A DNA stretch of 64,000 bases from Bactrocera neohumeralis (taxonomy: Eukaryota; Arthropoda; Insecta; Diptera; Tephritidae): positions 68,542,821-68,606,820 of the forward strand of contig NC_065920.1 of NCBI RefSeq assembly GCF_024586455.1, read 5' to 3'. Position 1 is the stretch's first letter; the number at the start of each line of letters is the position of its first letter. Below are positions 1 through 12,100 of this stretch, in pieces. The notes beneath the pieces are model-generated. The model was given only the letters and a program-made list of their open reading frames with translations, ran no database searches and was not told the DNA's origin. A program made the translations under genes and the position numbers.

Positions 1-171
1 TACCGATAATAGGGCGGCCATTTAGCAGGCGCACAACTGTTGGGGGATATGTGAATAGGAATGGACATATGTACTTAATATAATACATATATGTATGTCG
101 GAGCGGTAGTACTTGTATTTTGGGTGTCAGTGTATAAGCGGTATGCTAATATTTTGTAGGCAACTGTATGT

Positions 172-413
172 GCCACAGCGTCATTTGAAGTAGGCGATGC
201 ATTGGCGGCATATAGTATTTTAAGGTACTATAGATTGTAAATGCGTAAATAAGCATAGTAGCCGGAATATAGAAACTGTTACTGAGTGAGATCTGATCGT
301 ATTCTGCGCATAGAGAGAAGAGCGGCAGGAACCGTTAGCTACTTTTAGAGCAATGAAGGGGTGCGCAATAATTAGGCGCTATGTCCTTACAGAACCAGTT
401 CAAAAAGTGATCT
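172..413. repeat. Direct duplication, first copy
   Basis: A block of about 242 bases beginning GCCACAGCGTCATTTGA and ending CAAAAAGTGATCT. It recurs almost unchanged at 677-927, about 505 bases downstream in the same orientation. The middle 150 bases (from GTAAATGCGTAAATAAGC onward) differ at only a few positions, so the duplication is recent or under gene conversion. No open frame of note lies in it and I do not recognise the family. Confidence 0.85.
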
Positions 414-676
414 TGATAGGATCAGAACTTGCTGTGCTCGTAAAATAAAATAAAAAGTGAAGTTATCGTGTTATATTAAAGTGTAAAGTGTAAGGTGATA
501 TAACAAAATGGAATCGTCTATGAATGAAATCCCCAACATATATGTATAATTGTTTATATATATATTTACTCAATGAATTAATATAAAAAGAAAAATAAAG
601 AGGCAAATTTTTTTTGAAAACAGTGATAATATTGTACGATTTTGTGTGACGATATACATAAATATTATATTCATGC

Positions 677-927
677 GCCACAGCGTCATTTGATAGTAGA
701 CGATGTAAATAAATGGCCATTATAGTATTTTAAGTTGTAAGGATAGTATTGTAAATGCGTAAATAAGCATAGTAGCCGGAATATAGAAACTGTTACTGAG
801 TGAGATCTGATCGTATTCTGCGTATAGAGAGAAGAGAAGCAGGAACCGTTAGCTATTTTTAGAGCAATGAAGGGGTGCGCAATAATTAGGCGATATGTCC
901 TTACAGAACCAGTTCAAAAAGTGATCT
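677..927. repeat. Direct duplication, second copy
   Basis: The second copy of the block at 172-413, about 251 bases. Small insertions near its start (AAATAAATGG) account for the length difference. Its right edge coincides exactly with the broken edge of the HINE-like copy A that starts at 927, so the two events may share a breakpoint. Confidence 0.85.
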
Positions 928-1762
928 ATTCCTTGGCTCCATAAGAAGGTTAAGTTCGAAGATGGGCAAAATCGGCCCACTGTCACGCCCACAAAATGGC
1001 GAAAACCGAAAACCTATAAAGTGTCATAACTAAGCCATAAATAAAGATATTAAAGTGAAATTTGGCACAAAGGATCGCATTAGGGAGGGGCATATTTGGA
1101 CGCAAATGTTTTGGAAAAGTGGGCGTGGCCCCGCCCCCTACTAAGTTTGTTGTACATATCTCGGAAGCTACTATAGCTATGTCAACCAAACTCTACAGAG
1201 TCGTTTCCTTCAGGCATTTCCATATACAGTTCAAAAATGAAAGAAATCGGATAATAACCACGCCCACCTCCCATACAAAGGTTATGTTGAAAATCACTAA
1301 AAGGACTTAACCGACTAACAAAAAACGTCAGAAACACTAAATTTTACGGAAGTAATTGCAGAAGGAAGCTGCATCCAGGCTTTTTTTAAAAATTGAAAAT
1401 GGGCTTGGCCTCGCCCACTTATGGACCAAAAACCATATCTCAGGAACTACTAGACCGATTTCAATGAAATTCGGTATATAATATTTTCTTAACACCCTGA
1501 TGACATGTACGAAATATGGGTGAAATCGGTTCACAACCGCGCCTTCTTCCAATATAACGCTATTTTGAATTCCATCTGATGCCTTCTCTGTATAATATCT
1601 ACATACATTAGGAACCAATGATGATAGCGGAATAAAACTTTACAAAAATACGGTATTTGAAAAATATGTAAATGACATATTATGAAATCTCGATTACCAC
1701 TTTATCATGCGAGAGTATAAAATGTTCGGTGACACCCGAACTTAGCTCTTCCTTACTTGTTT
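927..1762 (-). mobile_element. HINE/DINE-like repeat, copy A, truncated
   Basis: A reverse-orientation copy of the family also found at 5356-6391 and 46298-47379. Its outer end reads, on the minus strand, AACAAGTAAGGAAGAGC, then a TTCGGGTGTCACCGAA dyad, then the 15-base subterminal repeat TTTTATACTCTCGCA (plus strand 1708-1722). The opposite end is missing: the copy stops at ATTCCTTGGCTCC, so the tetranucleotide array and the far inverted repeat (about 230-250 bases in copy C) are absent. No transposase is encoded. Short open frames on both strands are shadows of the repeat and recur in every copy. Members are presumably moved in trans by a Helentron-type element; that is inference from architecture. 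Confidence 0.8.
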
Positions 1763-2234
1763 TATAGTAAAACTTAATAAAAATGTTTCTTTAAGTGATT
1801 TCAGAACAAAGAATATTTTCTTTTCTGAATGGCCTTTGAATGGAATTTAGTTTTTATTGTTTTTGGAAATATTTTATTTCATTAAAATTATAGAATAAAT
1901 GGAATTGATATAAAGTATTCCGATGACAAATGTGAAAGCTAGTGAAAATCAGACGTAGGACAAGGATTTTTAAGATTTTGGATTGCCGATGATTCTATAT
2001 TTAAAGCCATCAAAACCAGTTATTTTTACAATATTTTCAGTAAAGTATTTCTAACCAAAACGTTCACTACTAGAAGAAGAACAGCTGACTACTACCATGG
2101 AATCATTAAACCCAAGTTGCTTTATTGCCACTTTGACACAATTATATAAATGTCACATTAATTGAGTAACCTTATTATGTCAGTAAAATAGAAAACTCAT
2201 TTATAAAAACAGGTAACAACATTATCATGAAGAG
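1763..2234. other. No gene seen
   Basis: AT-rich sequence between copy A and the transposase relic. I see no conserved frame, RNA gene or repeat boundary in it. Confidence 0.5.
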
Positions 2235-2620
2235 ATGTTAGAACGTTCTTTTCTTCTCAAAATTGGAAATCGACCGGCGCAAAATGAGAAATTATCTGCT
2301 CAGCAAAGTGTTCGAATTGATGACCTCGGTCTTCGTGTATACTCTCAGGTACGGCTGCTATATTTTTTTTACTGCGTGCTGGACGTGGGCTATTCGGTCA
2401 AATGTTATCCAATATTGAATGCTGAATCTCGAGATGGGTGATGGTGTTACGAATAGTACGCTTGTAAAGTTGGACGATTTGTAAATATTGTTCAGGAGAG
2501 TCTCTTTTCATGATGAAATGCCATAGAATACTAAACAAAAATAACATAGCACGACACGAGTCATGCGTGATCTGTCAAAAAAAAAGGCTATTGAAAAAAT
2601 TGTATCTACGGTGTCAGTCG
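2235..2620 (-). pseudogene. DUF4817-type Tc1/mariner transposase relic, N-terminal part
   Basis: Read on the minus strand, this matches the element at 63388-64000 over its leader and N-terminus. Both share ACTCGTGT(C)..TGTCATGTTATTTTT-type leader sequence. The peptides align as SPEQYLQIVQLY here against TLEQRLQIVQLY there, and then NIRPNSP..VPESIHEDRG here against NIRPNGQ..LPESVHEDRG there. In this family these residues form the N-terminal helix-turn-helix DNA-binding region of an insect Tc1/mariner-like transposase. The frame is interrupted by shifts and a stop, and similarity fades below about 2235, so the catalytic domain is gone. The left end of the element lies near 2612-2620. The family assignment is from memory of protein patterns. 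Confidence 0.6.
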
Positions 2621-4940
2621 TTATTTTGCCATCGAATGATGAAAAACTGTTTTGCCTTAAAATCAGTATTGGATGAAGTTATGATGTTTTAGCTCTTTTA
2701 GGTAGCCTTAGGTATCCTTAAAACCAAAAAGTTTTAGAGATTCGACATTTCGCCGAATAGTTTCTTTGTTTTCTTAAGTCGAAGCATAAATCTCGTTCAA
2801 AGGTGGACAAAGGATAGTTTCAGCGATAGATGATCTCTCAAACCGGACTATAGCAGATAGCGTTAGTGTTTATTTTGTACGATATATATAGAAAAACGGA
2901 CATCTTTTATATATAAAGCGTATATTCTTGAACGAGGGATCAATCAGTTAAAAGATAAAGTATAAGAAGACATGGATAAAACTCTTACTTCTTTCAATAA
3001 AACGGACTATAATTAAATGAACGATAATTAAATTACTGGAAAGAAGGTTCATGGTACTGTGCAAATCGTACATATACTGTCATGCATGAGACGATTATAA
3101 AATGTAATTAGAGAAATTATTATTCTGTAGTTCAAGAGATGCGTCTTTGTAGAAATAATTCAAAAAATCATAACAAAATCCACAATAATTAGACAAATTT
3201 GAATAAAAACGAAATTGAGACTATGCTTCCTTATTTGAAAAAAAAAATTCTACAGCTAACTATTTCTATTATTCCCAAATAAATAATTCAACATATTTAA
3301 AGTTGCAAAATCCCTTAATAAGTTTGACAATACAGAAGGATTTCGCGAAAAGTTTGCAGCCGTCGAAAAATGTTTAACAAGCGCATGAAAGTGGAAATTG
3401 CTCATTAGCCGCAGAGGATAAAAACTTTATTCCGAATTAAAAGCGAGCGCACCACATTTTCACTGCTATCAACGGCGGTGATTCCGCTGCGCTCTACGTT
3501 GCTGCTATGCTAAGTAGTCCTTGAGAGAATTGAATGCAAAAGTATTGCGAAAAAGTTATTAAATCGCAAACCACGTCTGAAACGAGTTGGAAAAGTTGTG
3601 TTGAATATTGTATAGAAATTTAAATTCTGCCATTCAGAAGTTTGCGAAATATTTTGTGTATGCTTTAATGGTAACAATGTAGGGATGAATAGGACATAAA
3701 TCGATAAATTCTTATTGCATCATTTATAAATGTGTAAGGGGATTTTGAAATATAATATTACGAGTATTAATTTTTTGTTATGAACAATGTAGGTCAGGTT
3801 AGTTTAGATGGCTTATAACTATTAAAAGGTGAAGGTAAAAGTAGTCATCAAATTGAGCCATTAAAAGTAATTATTTAAAAAGCGGGTTACAGTATTTTGC
3901 TAGGATCATGTTAATTCAGTATACCTACGATTTAAGCCTGGCTGGATCGTGATGTTGGTTCAACCAGCGAGTATGAAAGTAAAATGCAAGTAAAATGCAT
4001 CAAAATGCAACCAATAGCATTGTCCTTGCATTTTTCCTAACAAGTGCACTTGATTACAATCAACAAAATTTACATTTGAATTACATTTTCAACCACAGTC
4101 TAATTTAATATCAGCACAAAACGAATATTTGCTGTAAAATGTCGTGTTGAAAAATCGTGACCACAGGCTACAACTGTATTGCTGTACATTTAGTGGCATT
4201 CAATTAATATTCAGCCTGGTCACAATGAATTTGCTTCTCAACTTTTGATGGTCTTACGAATCTCATTCAGCATTGTTGTTGTTCAAGAAATGTGAAACGA
4301 TTTTTTTTCGCTTCTAATTCATTAAAAATTTTCAACAAGTTCTAGGAGATGAAATCTTAAGTCACCCACAAAAATAAAAGAGCTTAGGAAGGTTCTAAAA
4401 TATAGAACTAACAAAAAGCCTTTAATCTAAGCGCTGTGAATTAGTAGCCGGTTTGAATCCCGTGCTAGAAATACTAACTATAGTAGACTGAATACATCAT
4501 CAGATCAGGCAGAGAGACATAAAAGTTAAAAGACGAAATATGATCATTTTCTTGAATATGAACTTAGTTAGCCGGTAAGTAGATGAATGTGGTGAGCAAA
4601 TTTATAATAACATAAAATAACGCAAAAGAATTATTTATCTGAGGTTATTATTATTCTATTTATACATTCTCAATATGGGTTGAAATTTTTTAATTTTTTT
4701 CGTTTTCAGCTCACACTCGATATCCTGCGGCCCTAAACAAAGATTCCTCCCAGATGAAAATATTCCGGCATCCTCCATGGATAAAACCTTATAAAAAGAT
4801 TCTTGCCTAGAAGATATTGCTTCGACTTTGACCTACGGCGGAAAACAAATCAAAAATTGACATAATGCCTGTGTTGGAAAAAATTTAAGTTTACTTAAAT
4901 ATTATATTTGGTCGTTTTCTGCCTTGCCTGATCAGATCAA
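2621..4940. other. Unannotated AT-rich stretch
   Basis: About 2.3 kb with no recognisable gene. A tRNA B-box-like GGTTTGAATCC occurs at 4450-4460 with no convincing A box or cloverleaf. It could be the head of a decayed tRNA-derived SINE, but I do not call it. A pyrimidine tract ending TTTTCAG at about 4704-4710 resembles a splice acceptor but no coding frame follows. Confidence 0.4.
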
Positions 4941-4949
4941 AAAAGTGGT

Positions 4950-5355
4950 AGGACAGTGCAGGGAGAGCTACTACTATGAGCAAAAAACAGTACGACTTTG
5001 TTTCTAATTTGAAAATTCTTAATTATTTCTTCAAAATCTATGTCATCTCTATCAAAGTAACGCACCTTCGCCCCAATACACGTGTTGTGTAGTTGTTAAA
5101 CTCAATTTCTGAAATAGCCTTCAATGCGCTTACCGATTTACATTTAATGACTTCAATTGATTCAAAACGGTTTATCCGGAGCAGTCGTTTGAGTTTGCTG
5201 AATATCCAGAAGTTACACTAAGCTAAATTACGCGAATACGGTGGTTATGGCACGATACTGGTCGCGAATCATTATTTCAAAGATGTTGATAGCCGTCCTG
5301 AACGTGGTTCATCGTCTATGCGTTTTCGAACCTCTTTGAATAATTTGTATCAATA
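4950..5355 (-). pseudogene. Mariner (DD34D) relic with large internal deletion
   Basis: On the minus strand the sequence first gives an N-terminal stretch RKRIDDEPRSGRLSTS, the hinge after the mariner helix-turn-helix (usually GRPSTS). It then jumps to a C-terminal portion with QPPYS-like residues, SKLKRLLR and NRFESIEVIK. The catalytic core is deleted, and stops and frameshifts break the rest. The same lineage recurs at 26350-27020 and 56870-57320, all in minus orientation and sharing a tail that reads LRIFKLETKS on the relic. HINE copy B starts at 5356 directly against its 5' side, so it probably inserted into or beside this relic. Confidence 0.6.
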
Positions 5356-6391
5356 AACAAGTAAGGATGGGCTAAGTTCGTGTGTCACCGAACATTTTAT
5401 ACTCTCGCATGATAAAGTGATAATCGAGATTTCATTATCGGTCATTTACATATTTTTCAAATACCGTATTTGTGTAAAGTTTTATTCCGCTATCATCATT
5501 GGTTCCTAATGTACATATATACTATTATACAGAAAAGGCATCAGATGGAATTCAAAATAGCGTTATATTGGAAGAAGGCGTGTTTGTGAACCGATTTCAC
5601 CCATATTTCGTACATGTCATCAGGGTGTTAAGAAAATATTATATACCGAATTTCATTGAAATCAGTCTAGTAGTTCCTGAGATATGGTTTTTGGTCCATA
5701 AGTGGGCGACGCCACACCCATTTTCAATTTAAAAAAAAGCCTGGGTGCAGCTTCCTTCTGTAATTTCTTCCGTAAAATTTAGTGTTTCTGACGTTTTTTG
5801 TTAGTCGGTTAACGCACTTTTAGTGATTTTCAACATAACCTTTGTATGGGAGGTGCGCGTGGTTATTATCCGATTTCTTCCATTTTTGAACTGTATATAG
5901 AAATGCCTGAAGGAAACGACTCTGTAGAGTTTGGTTGACATAGCTATAGTAGTTTCCGAGATATGTACAAAAAACTTAGTAAGGGGCGGGGTCAGGCCCA
6001 CTTTTCCCAAAAAAATGCGTCCAAATATGCTCCTCCCTAATGCGATCCTTTGTGTCAAATTTCACTTTAATATCTTTATTTATGGCTTAGTTATGACACT
6101 TTATAAGTTTTCGGTTTTCGCCATTTTGTGGGCGTGGCAGTAGGCCGATTTTGCCCATCTTCGAACTTAACCTTCTTATGGAGCCAAGAAATACGTGTAC
6201 CAAGTTTCATTATGATATCTCAATTTTGACTCAAGTTACAGCTTGCACGGACGGACGGACAGACAGAAATCCGGATTTCAACTCTACTCGTCACCCTGAT
6301 CACTTTGGTATATATTTAGGACTTACAAACAACCGTTATGTGAACAAACCTATAATACTCTCCTTAGCAACTTTGTTGCGAGAGTATAAAA
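5356..6391 (+). mobile_element. HINE/DINE-like repeat, copy B, complete
   Basis: A full-length member, 1,036 bases. It starts AACAAGTAAGG, has the TTCG..CGAA dyad, subterminal repeat TTTTATACTCTCGCA at 5395-5409, a short GGAC/GACA array at 6247-6268, and ends with the inverted TGCGAGAGTATAAAA at 6377-6391. The two 15-base arms are perfect reverse complements. There is no coding capacity: the apparent open frames match those of copies A and C and are parts of the repeat. Compared with copy C it has a shorter tetranucleotide array and lacks an insertion near 47275-47300. Confidence 0.85.
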
Positions 6392-7364
6392 ATGAAGCCC
6401 AAATGCGCAATACCTACTAGTTCTTTACACTGAAATGAAGGATTCAGCCAAAGCGCCGGACATTAGTCATTAACCTAAATTACTTAAGTGTGGGAACGCG
6501 AATACATTTTTTAAGATTTATTGCCGACAATTATGGCCTGTTGAGCGCTTTTGGGAAAAGGTTTTTGCGAACATTTTTTTACTGAGAATTACTCGCTTGG
6601 ACCGCAATAAGGAATTTCCCAAATAAATCACGCAGCTATTGATTACATTTTCACCGCTACACGAAATACCTGCATGTCCGTTACATTTTTGAGTTATTTA
6701 TGTTTGGCCGAAAAAAATTGTAATGACGGTAATTTGCAGGTAAATTGAAAATTTCGCATTACAAAGTTCAAGGTAAAATAATTTTTATGATATTATTAAT
6801 GTTTCACGTTTAGTGGAATATGAGTGGTACTTTTTGTCGAAATTGAGTGTGTTTGTAATATTGTGAAATAATTATATTCCAAATATATCCTTGACCACAG
6901 CTAGACATAGTGTAAAAAATGAGGCATTAGAGAAATAATATAAGACCGTTAATAATTTTTCAGTATTAATTATCTCAGTAAATAAATGGCTGTTCAAAAT
7001 AAGACTTTTATTTCCGTTAATTAATACTCAAGTCAAGTGCTGGCATTCAAAGGTATGACTTCTGTTGAACCACATAAAGGCTCTCTATCTTGATTAAGCA
7101 CCCATAATCACCAAAACTAGCCTATGCGTAGCTCACGAGCCTGCCGTATTACTTTAACTTAAAAAATATGTATTTCAATTAGATTCAAATTTGATAGCAA
7201 GCCTAGTAAATACATATTTTTTTCAACTAAAATATTCAATGAAATAAGGTGGGAAAATGTTCATATACTAACTTTGTTCTCACTTATATCATGATCTATA
7301 TTTTTTTTGATTTCTAATTTCACTGGGTATTTAGCCTTTATATGACTTAGCAATCCATTCAATA
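6392..7364. other. No gene seen; one short shared repeat
   Basis: Mostly unique AT-rich DNA. Bases 7097-7165 (CCAAAACTAGCCTATGCGT and following) resemble 52450-52500, suggesting a scrap of the same LINE-associated repeat. Confidence 0.4.
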
Positions 7365-8368
7365 TAGTCCGGCACTCGAAGTGTAACAAACCTGACCGTT
7401 CATACTGTCGCAATGAAATCAATAAATTTCGAATGACAGTTCGCACCAGGAGTGTACAAAAGCATTTTGCCAAAAGTGAGCAATATAATGTGATTGCCGC
7501 TTTAGCTGCCACCTTAATGATCGCACCATCACTCGTTACAATGATTGGTAGCATCGCAAAACGCCATGGAGGTGGTCATCAAAAGACGCAAATCACGTGA
7601 GATGGTTCGGAAAGTGTTTTGAAGCGTCTTGCTGAAATCCACGATGAAGTGCAAACAAATGGCTAAAGAACTGAAAATATCCAACCGCAGCATCCGACAC
7701 ATATTGAAAAATGAGCTCAAGGTCAAGCCTTACATGTTCCAAAAGGCCTATGACCTCACACCGAAGCAGCAACAGGTAAAATTTGAGAGAGCGAAGCAGT
7801 TGCTTCGCTTGGCCGAAAGCGGTCAAATTCCGAACATTGTGTCTTCTGACGAAAAAATTTCCCCAATTAAGCATTTTGTAAACTCTCAAAACGATAGGGT
7901 TTACTTGACCGACTCATACGAAATTTAAGTCATCGGTTGGCCAATCCAATGGAAAGTATTCTCTCTAATGGTTTGGGCCAAACCATGGACGTTTCAACAA
8001 GACTCAGCACCGTCTCACAAAGCGCGAGTGGACCAAGAATGGATGATAAACAACGTTCCGAACTTCACTACGACCACAAAATGGCTTTTGAATTCACCAG
8101 ATACGAATCCAATGGATTATTTCCTCTGGGCCATTTTGGAGGGCAAGGCCAAAATACCGGCAAGTCACATTCGGGCAGCTTGTGATTCGTTTTTTGACCA
8201 TCTCAAGGCCATAGTTAAGGCAAAAGGTGGTCATATCGAGCAAAAGTGAATTGGTCCTGAATTTTTGACTATTTTCTCACATTTTGTACTTCAAAAGGAA
8301 TAAAAATAATTTTCCAAACCGAATTTATGGTTTTTTTTAAATGGTCACACTTCAAGTGCCGGACCCAG
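7365..8368 (+). mobile_element. DD37D (maT-type) Tc1/mariner element, internally deleted
   Basis: Terminal inverted repeats are visible: GTCCGGCACTCGAAGTGT from 7367, and its reverse complement near 8347-8365. TA lies at both outer edges, although the outermost bases disagree. Transposase pieces read forward: MAKELKISNRSIRHIL (helix-turn-helix), SSDEKISPI (first catalytic Asp), FQQDSAPSHKAR (second Asp) and TNPMDYFLW (third Asp). Counting from the second to the third Asp gives 37 intervening residues, the DD37D signature of the maT family. The frame is broken by a stop at about 7926 and frameshifts. Two internal deletions remove the block between MVWA and KPWTF and about 20 residues between ILEGK and AKIPASH. 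Non-functional. Confidence 0.8.
7629..8249 (+). pseudogene. DD37D transposase pseudogene
   Basis: This is the coding remnant inside the 7365-8368 element. Residues from about 7629 to 7928 cover the second half of the DNA-binding domain, the linker and the first catalytic Asp in SSDEK. After an out-of-frame gap the frame resumes near 7968 (VWAKPWTFQQDS) and runs to the natural C-terminus KGGHIEQK and stop at 8249. A full-length relative would be about 340-350 residues; about 190-200 are represented. All three catalytic Asp codons survive although the reading frame does not. It lies alone between relics of other families. Confidence 0.75.
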
Positions 8369-8504
8369 TACATAGTGTTTATAGCTTGATTATTTTTTAA
8401 ATATTTGTTGATTTCTCAATTCCGCGCTAAAACTAAAATAAACATTGTGACAAAACAGTACGCGGAAACTATGATTTAAATTCCCCAGGTTAGTTATATT
8501 TCAG

Positions 8505-8570
8505 AACAAGTAAGGAAAGACTAAGTTCGGGCCGCAACCGAACAGTTTATACTCTTGCAACTTACAAGAA
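8505..8570 (+). mobile_element. HINE/DINE-like 5' end fragment
   Basis: About 65 bases matching the start of copies B and C: AACAAGTAAGGAAAG, a TTCGGGCCGCAACCGAAC dyad and TTTATACTCTTGCA. The rest of the element is missing. Confidence 0.6.
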
Positions 8571-8659
8571 TCAAAACGAGGGAAATACTTTAAAGTGTGA
8601 AACGTCAACCAGAGGTTCGAAATCCACAATTTTATAAACATATTTACTTTATATAACCA

Positions 8660-9090
8660 CGCCAAAGACGTTGCGTTTTTCAATATTCGTGGTTTGATGC
8701 ATCATGAATTTGTTGCGGAGGACTAGAAGGTCAATAAGGAGTTCTACTTGGCCTTCTTTAGAGGTTTGCGTGAGAACATCCGACGAAAACGAAGAAAGCC
8801 GAAGTTGTGAAAGAAAAATTCTTGGATTTTACAAGACCGAATTTAAAGCCAAAAACGCAATGAAAACCACCGATCAACCACCGTATTCACCAGATTTGGT
8901 TCCGTGTGATTTTTCTTGTTTCCCAAACTGAAATTGCCGCTCCATGGAACCCATTTTCAGTCGATCGAAGAAATAAAACAAAATTTGCTGAATGAGCTGA
9001 TGGTCATCCCAAAAAGTACTCATGAAAAATGTTTCGAAAAATCGTTGGCATAAATGTATTACATCTGGTGACAAAATAAATATTGATGAA
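8660..9090 (+). pseudogene. Mariner (DD34D) transposase relic
   Basis: A forward translation gives VAFFNIRGLMHHEFV, then KVNKEFYLAFFRGLRENIRR and NSWIL. It then skips the second catalytic Asp region and resumes with DFKAKN-like residues, QPPYSPDLVPCDFSCF (third Asp present), FQSIEEIKQN and a C-terminal RWH.C.TSG tail. These are mariner family landmarks in the right order. Stops and a frameshift interrupt it, and the HHDNAPAH-type second-Asp motif is deleted. The same lineage lies at 17857-18400 and retains that motif. Confidence 0.7.
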
Positions 9091-9129
9091 TATTTAAATA
9101 TTTTGTATTTTATTTACTATTACTTACCG

Positions 9130-12100
9130 GGCCCTTTATCACAATATATGTATATTAAATAAAGGATTACGGTTAGTTTTCAACACTCTTAGTTTTCTGC
9201 ACTGAGTATTAATAATATTATGGGAACTTCATAAATGTTCATAAATCTTCGCATGGAATCGTGAAGTACTAAAAATATTCATATAATAAATGCTTCATCC
9301 AATTATCTCTATTTGCGGTTCAATAAATTTGTGAATAATACAACTTACATTCTGACAGTTCTATCTACGGTAAAGAGCGACAATGGGTGGAGCGTATCTT
9401 TGAGCAAACGTGACAATAGCAAAGTCACGCAAACATTTACAAATAAGTCATCAATTATAACATTGAAGGAGAATAATGTGGCAGAAAGCAATTTGTTTCA
9501 GAAAAACCGTAAAAAACACGCACACAATGCTTCAAAAAGAATTATAGTGCGGATAATACTTGACGTTAATATCTTCTCTAACTCTTTCATGTAATTAAAA
9601 ATAGATAAATTTAAGTAAGTCAAAAATGCAAGCAGAGGTCTGCACTTAAGCAAAACAAACTTGCAGCCACAGAAACTGCTAAGCTGAGAGAAAGAGAAGA
9701 GGAGAGAGAAAATGCGTCAGGGTGCGATTTTGTTTTATTTGGCCATTTGGCTGACTTGCCAAATTGATTTTTAATGCTTCCAAAAACAAACAGTTCCACA
9801 GAGTGTATATAAGTAGATACGCACACACACTTACAATTACTGGAGCCATGAATAAGCGTTGAGCGCTTGGCGATGATGAAGACTTCCTGACATTGGCAGG
9901 CGAGTAGTTAATGACTTTGGACGCGTTAAGTTTGTTGGCATTACGGTTACATAAGTTATGCTGCTTGCTTGTTGTTGTTGCTTTCATAAGCTGCATTGAA
10001 GTGTGATTCGAGATATAGAAGACATAAAGCGTAAGCATGGTGTGCGAGTTGTCAGCAGCAGCTGCTTGGAAAATGACTAATGAATATAGAATATTTTCAA
10101 GTTAATGCATATAAAATTTATGTTTTTCAAAAGTGAAGGAACTTAATTTCCAAGAATGAGAACTTAAAGTACTTTTGAGAGTTAATGTAGTTAATAGATC
10201 ATTATATATCGAATGAAAAGAGGATTTCCAACAGGAAAATTCAGATAAGCAAAGAGATTGAAATGTTGCAATTACAAATTACAACTAAACAAATTACAAA
10301 AAACTTATAAGTACAACCTGAAGCCAAATAAAAAGGTCACCACAGCGGAATATTGCACTGGAGGCTAAAATAAAAATATGGCTTAAATCAATAAATCCCG
10401 TGTGTTTAAATAAATGCATTAACAATTGAATAAATTTCAGCATTTTGCTCGCATTTCCGTTAAAAAAAAAATTGCGATTAAAATCGCACATTCACATCCG
10501 CTACCGCTTCCCCATCCGGTTCGTTGGTTGATAATTTTTTGGTGAAATGGCAAGTCATCAGTTAATCGCCTCGCGGCTTGATGTCGCTGTCGAGCAAGCT
10601 GGCAAAACCAATAAAAATATTTTTATTAATAGCAGTAGCTTGCTTGCAATTTCAATAAAATTTTTTTTTTTTGGGCCGCTATAAAATAAAGTTTAATGAA
10701 TTTTGGTTTATTTGTTGTAAAACTGCCATAAATGTACAAAAGTATGAACTTGTACAATGCCACTGACCAGATTGTGTCGAAGTGAAATTTTATTGTTTGT
10801 AATATTTTCACCAGGATTGCCGCATGATTTATATTAAAAAAAAATTATTTCTTTAAATAATTTATTCCATTCAGCAGAAACTTAATATTACCGTCTGAGA
10901 TGTTCATTAATCGTATATTATAAAAAACAGGTGTTTTACAATGCATTTCTATTATTTCAAAACTCTTAACCAACAGTTTGCAGCCTCAATTTAATTCCTT
11001 CGGTTATTTTTGTTAGGGTTGAAATTTTGCACATTCTTTAACCCAGGGTTGTCTTTGGCAGAACGTGAATATTCGTAGTTGATTTGAAGCGAAATTTGCT
11101 GTTTGTTGTCCAAATTTTCCTGATAAAATGCCAAAGACTGTTAGATGTGCAATTTAATCCACTGGAAAATCACGTCAAAAATGGCTTTCATTGAAAAAAT
11201 TTTTGAATTTTTGACCGATGGATATCCGAAACCATACCATTATCTACATTGGTGCCTACCTCGCAACGATTTTTTGGGATAATGAAGAGGGAAGCATTGA
11301 AAAAGACATTTAATTTAATAATTAAATTGAAATAATACACATTTACATCATGTAATGTATTTTAAAAAGAGATTCATTTTGGAAATTTTTGGGTTTCATG
11401 GAGAGCTTCCGCAAAAAGTTTAAGGCAAACGACTTTTCTGCGTAATATTATCTCAAATCCAAAAACAAATAAGAATACAGGTAATGACGGAAGAACTTAT
11501 CAAGTTTCCGATTTTTAACAAAATGGCTGGTTCCCAAAAAAAGTAGTGTTTTGTGAAAAATTTACTTCAGAGTAGCTAAAAAAATCGAAATTATAATCAA
11601 AAATATAATTCTTCGTTCATTATATATAAGTACATATCTGTCAATATCTAAAAAGTTCGTGTGTAAAATTTGATTTTCAACGGTTTCGGCGTTTTTCTTC
11701 AGTGTTCCGAGAAAAACGTGTTTAAAATTTTGAGAGCCGATTATTCTAGGTTAAAAAATTTCTACAAACAAAAACATATATCCGAAACTATACGCCGCAT
11801 CAATACCAAATTTTCCGAGAATTTTTTCAAATATAAATTGGCATTCAGAAGCGGATTTAAGGGGTTATAATGGATAAGTTTGACATTAGTATATGTAAAG
11901 GAAGATGATATTTTTTTAGAAAAAATCGTTTATCCATGTGACGTGGTTGGAAAAAGTAATCATTTTCTAGGAAGTGGTTAAATTCATAATGCAATTAATG
12001 TAAAATACTTCCATTGAAATTTCAGTTCTTTAAACCTTTCCGCCAAAATGTAGGTGACGCCTGATATCACAATATTTAAGAACACAGCATTTACTTGCAG

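Noticed and set aside
1062..1618. Open frames on both strands of the HINE copies (also 5499-6420 and 46486-47377)
   Set aside because: The same frames recur in every repeat copy at different states of disruption. They are non-coding repeat sequence and the Thr/Asp-rich part is the GGAC array.
4440..4475. Possible tRNA or SINE head (GGTTTGAATCC)
   Set aside because: A B-box-like word is present but no A box, acceptor stem or cloverleaf can be drawn.
11120..11300. Frame starting MPKTVRC that hints at a THAP-type zinc finger
   Set aside because: A stop appears after nine codons and the required Cys/His spacing is absent.
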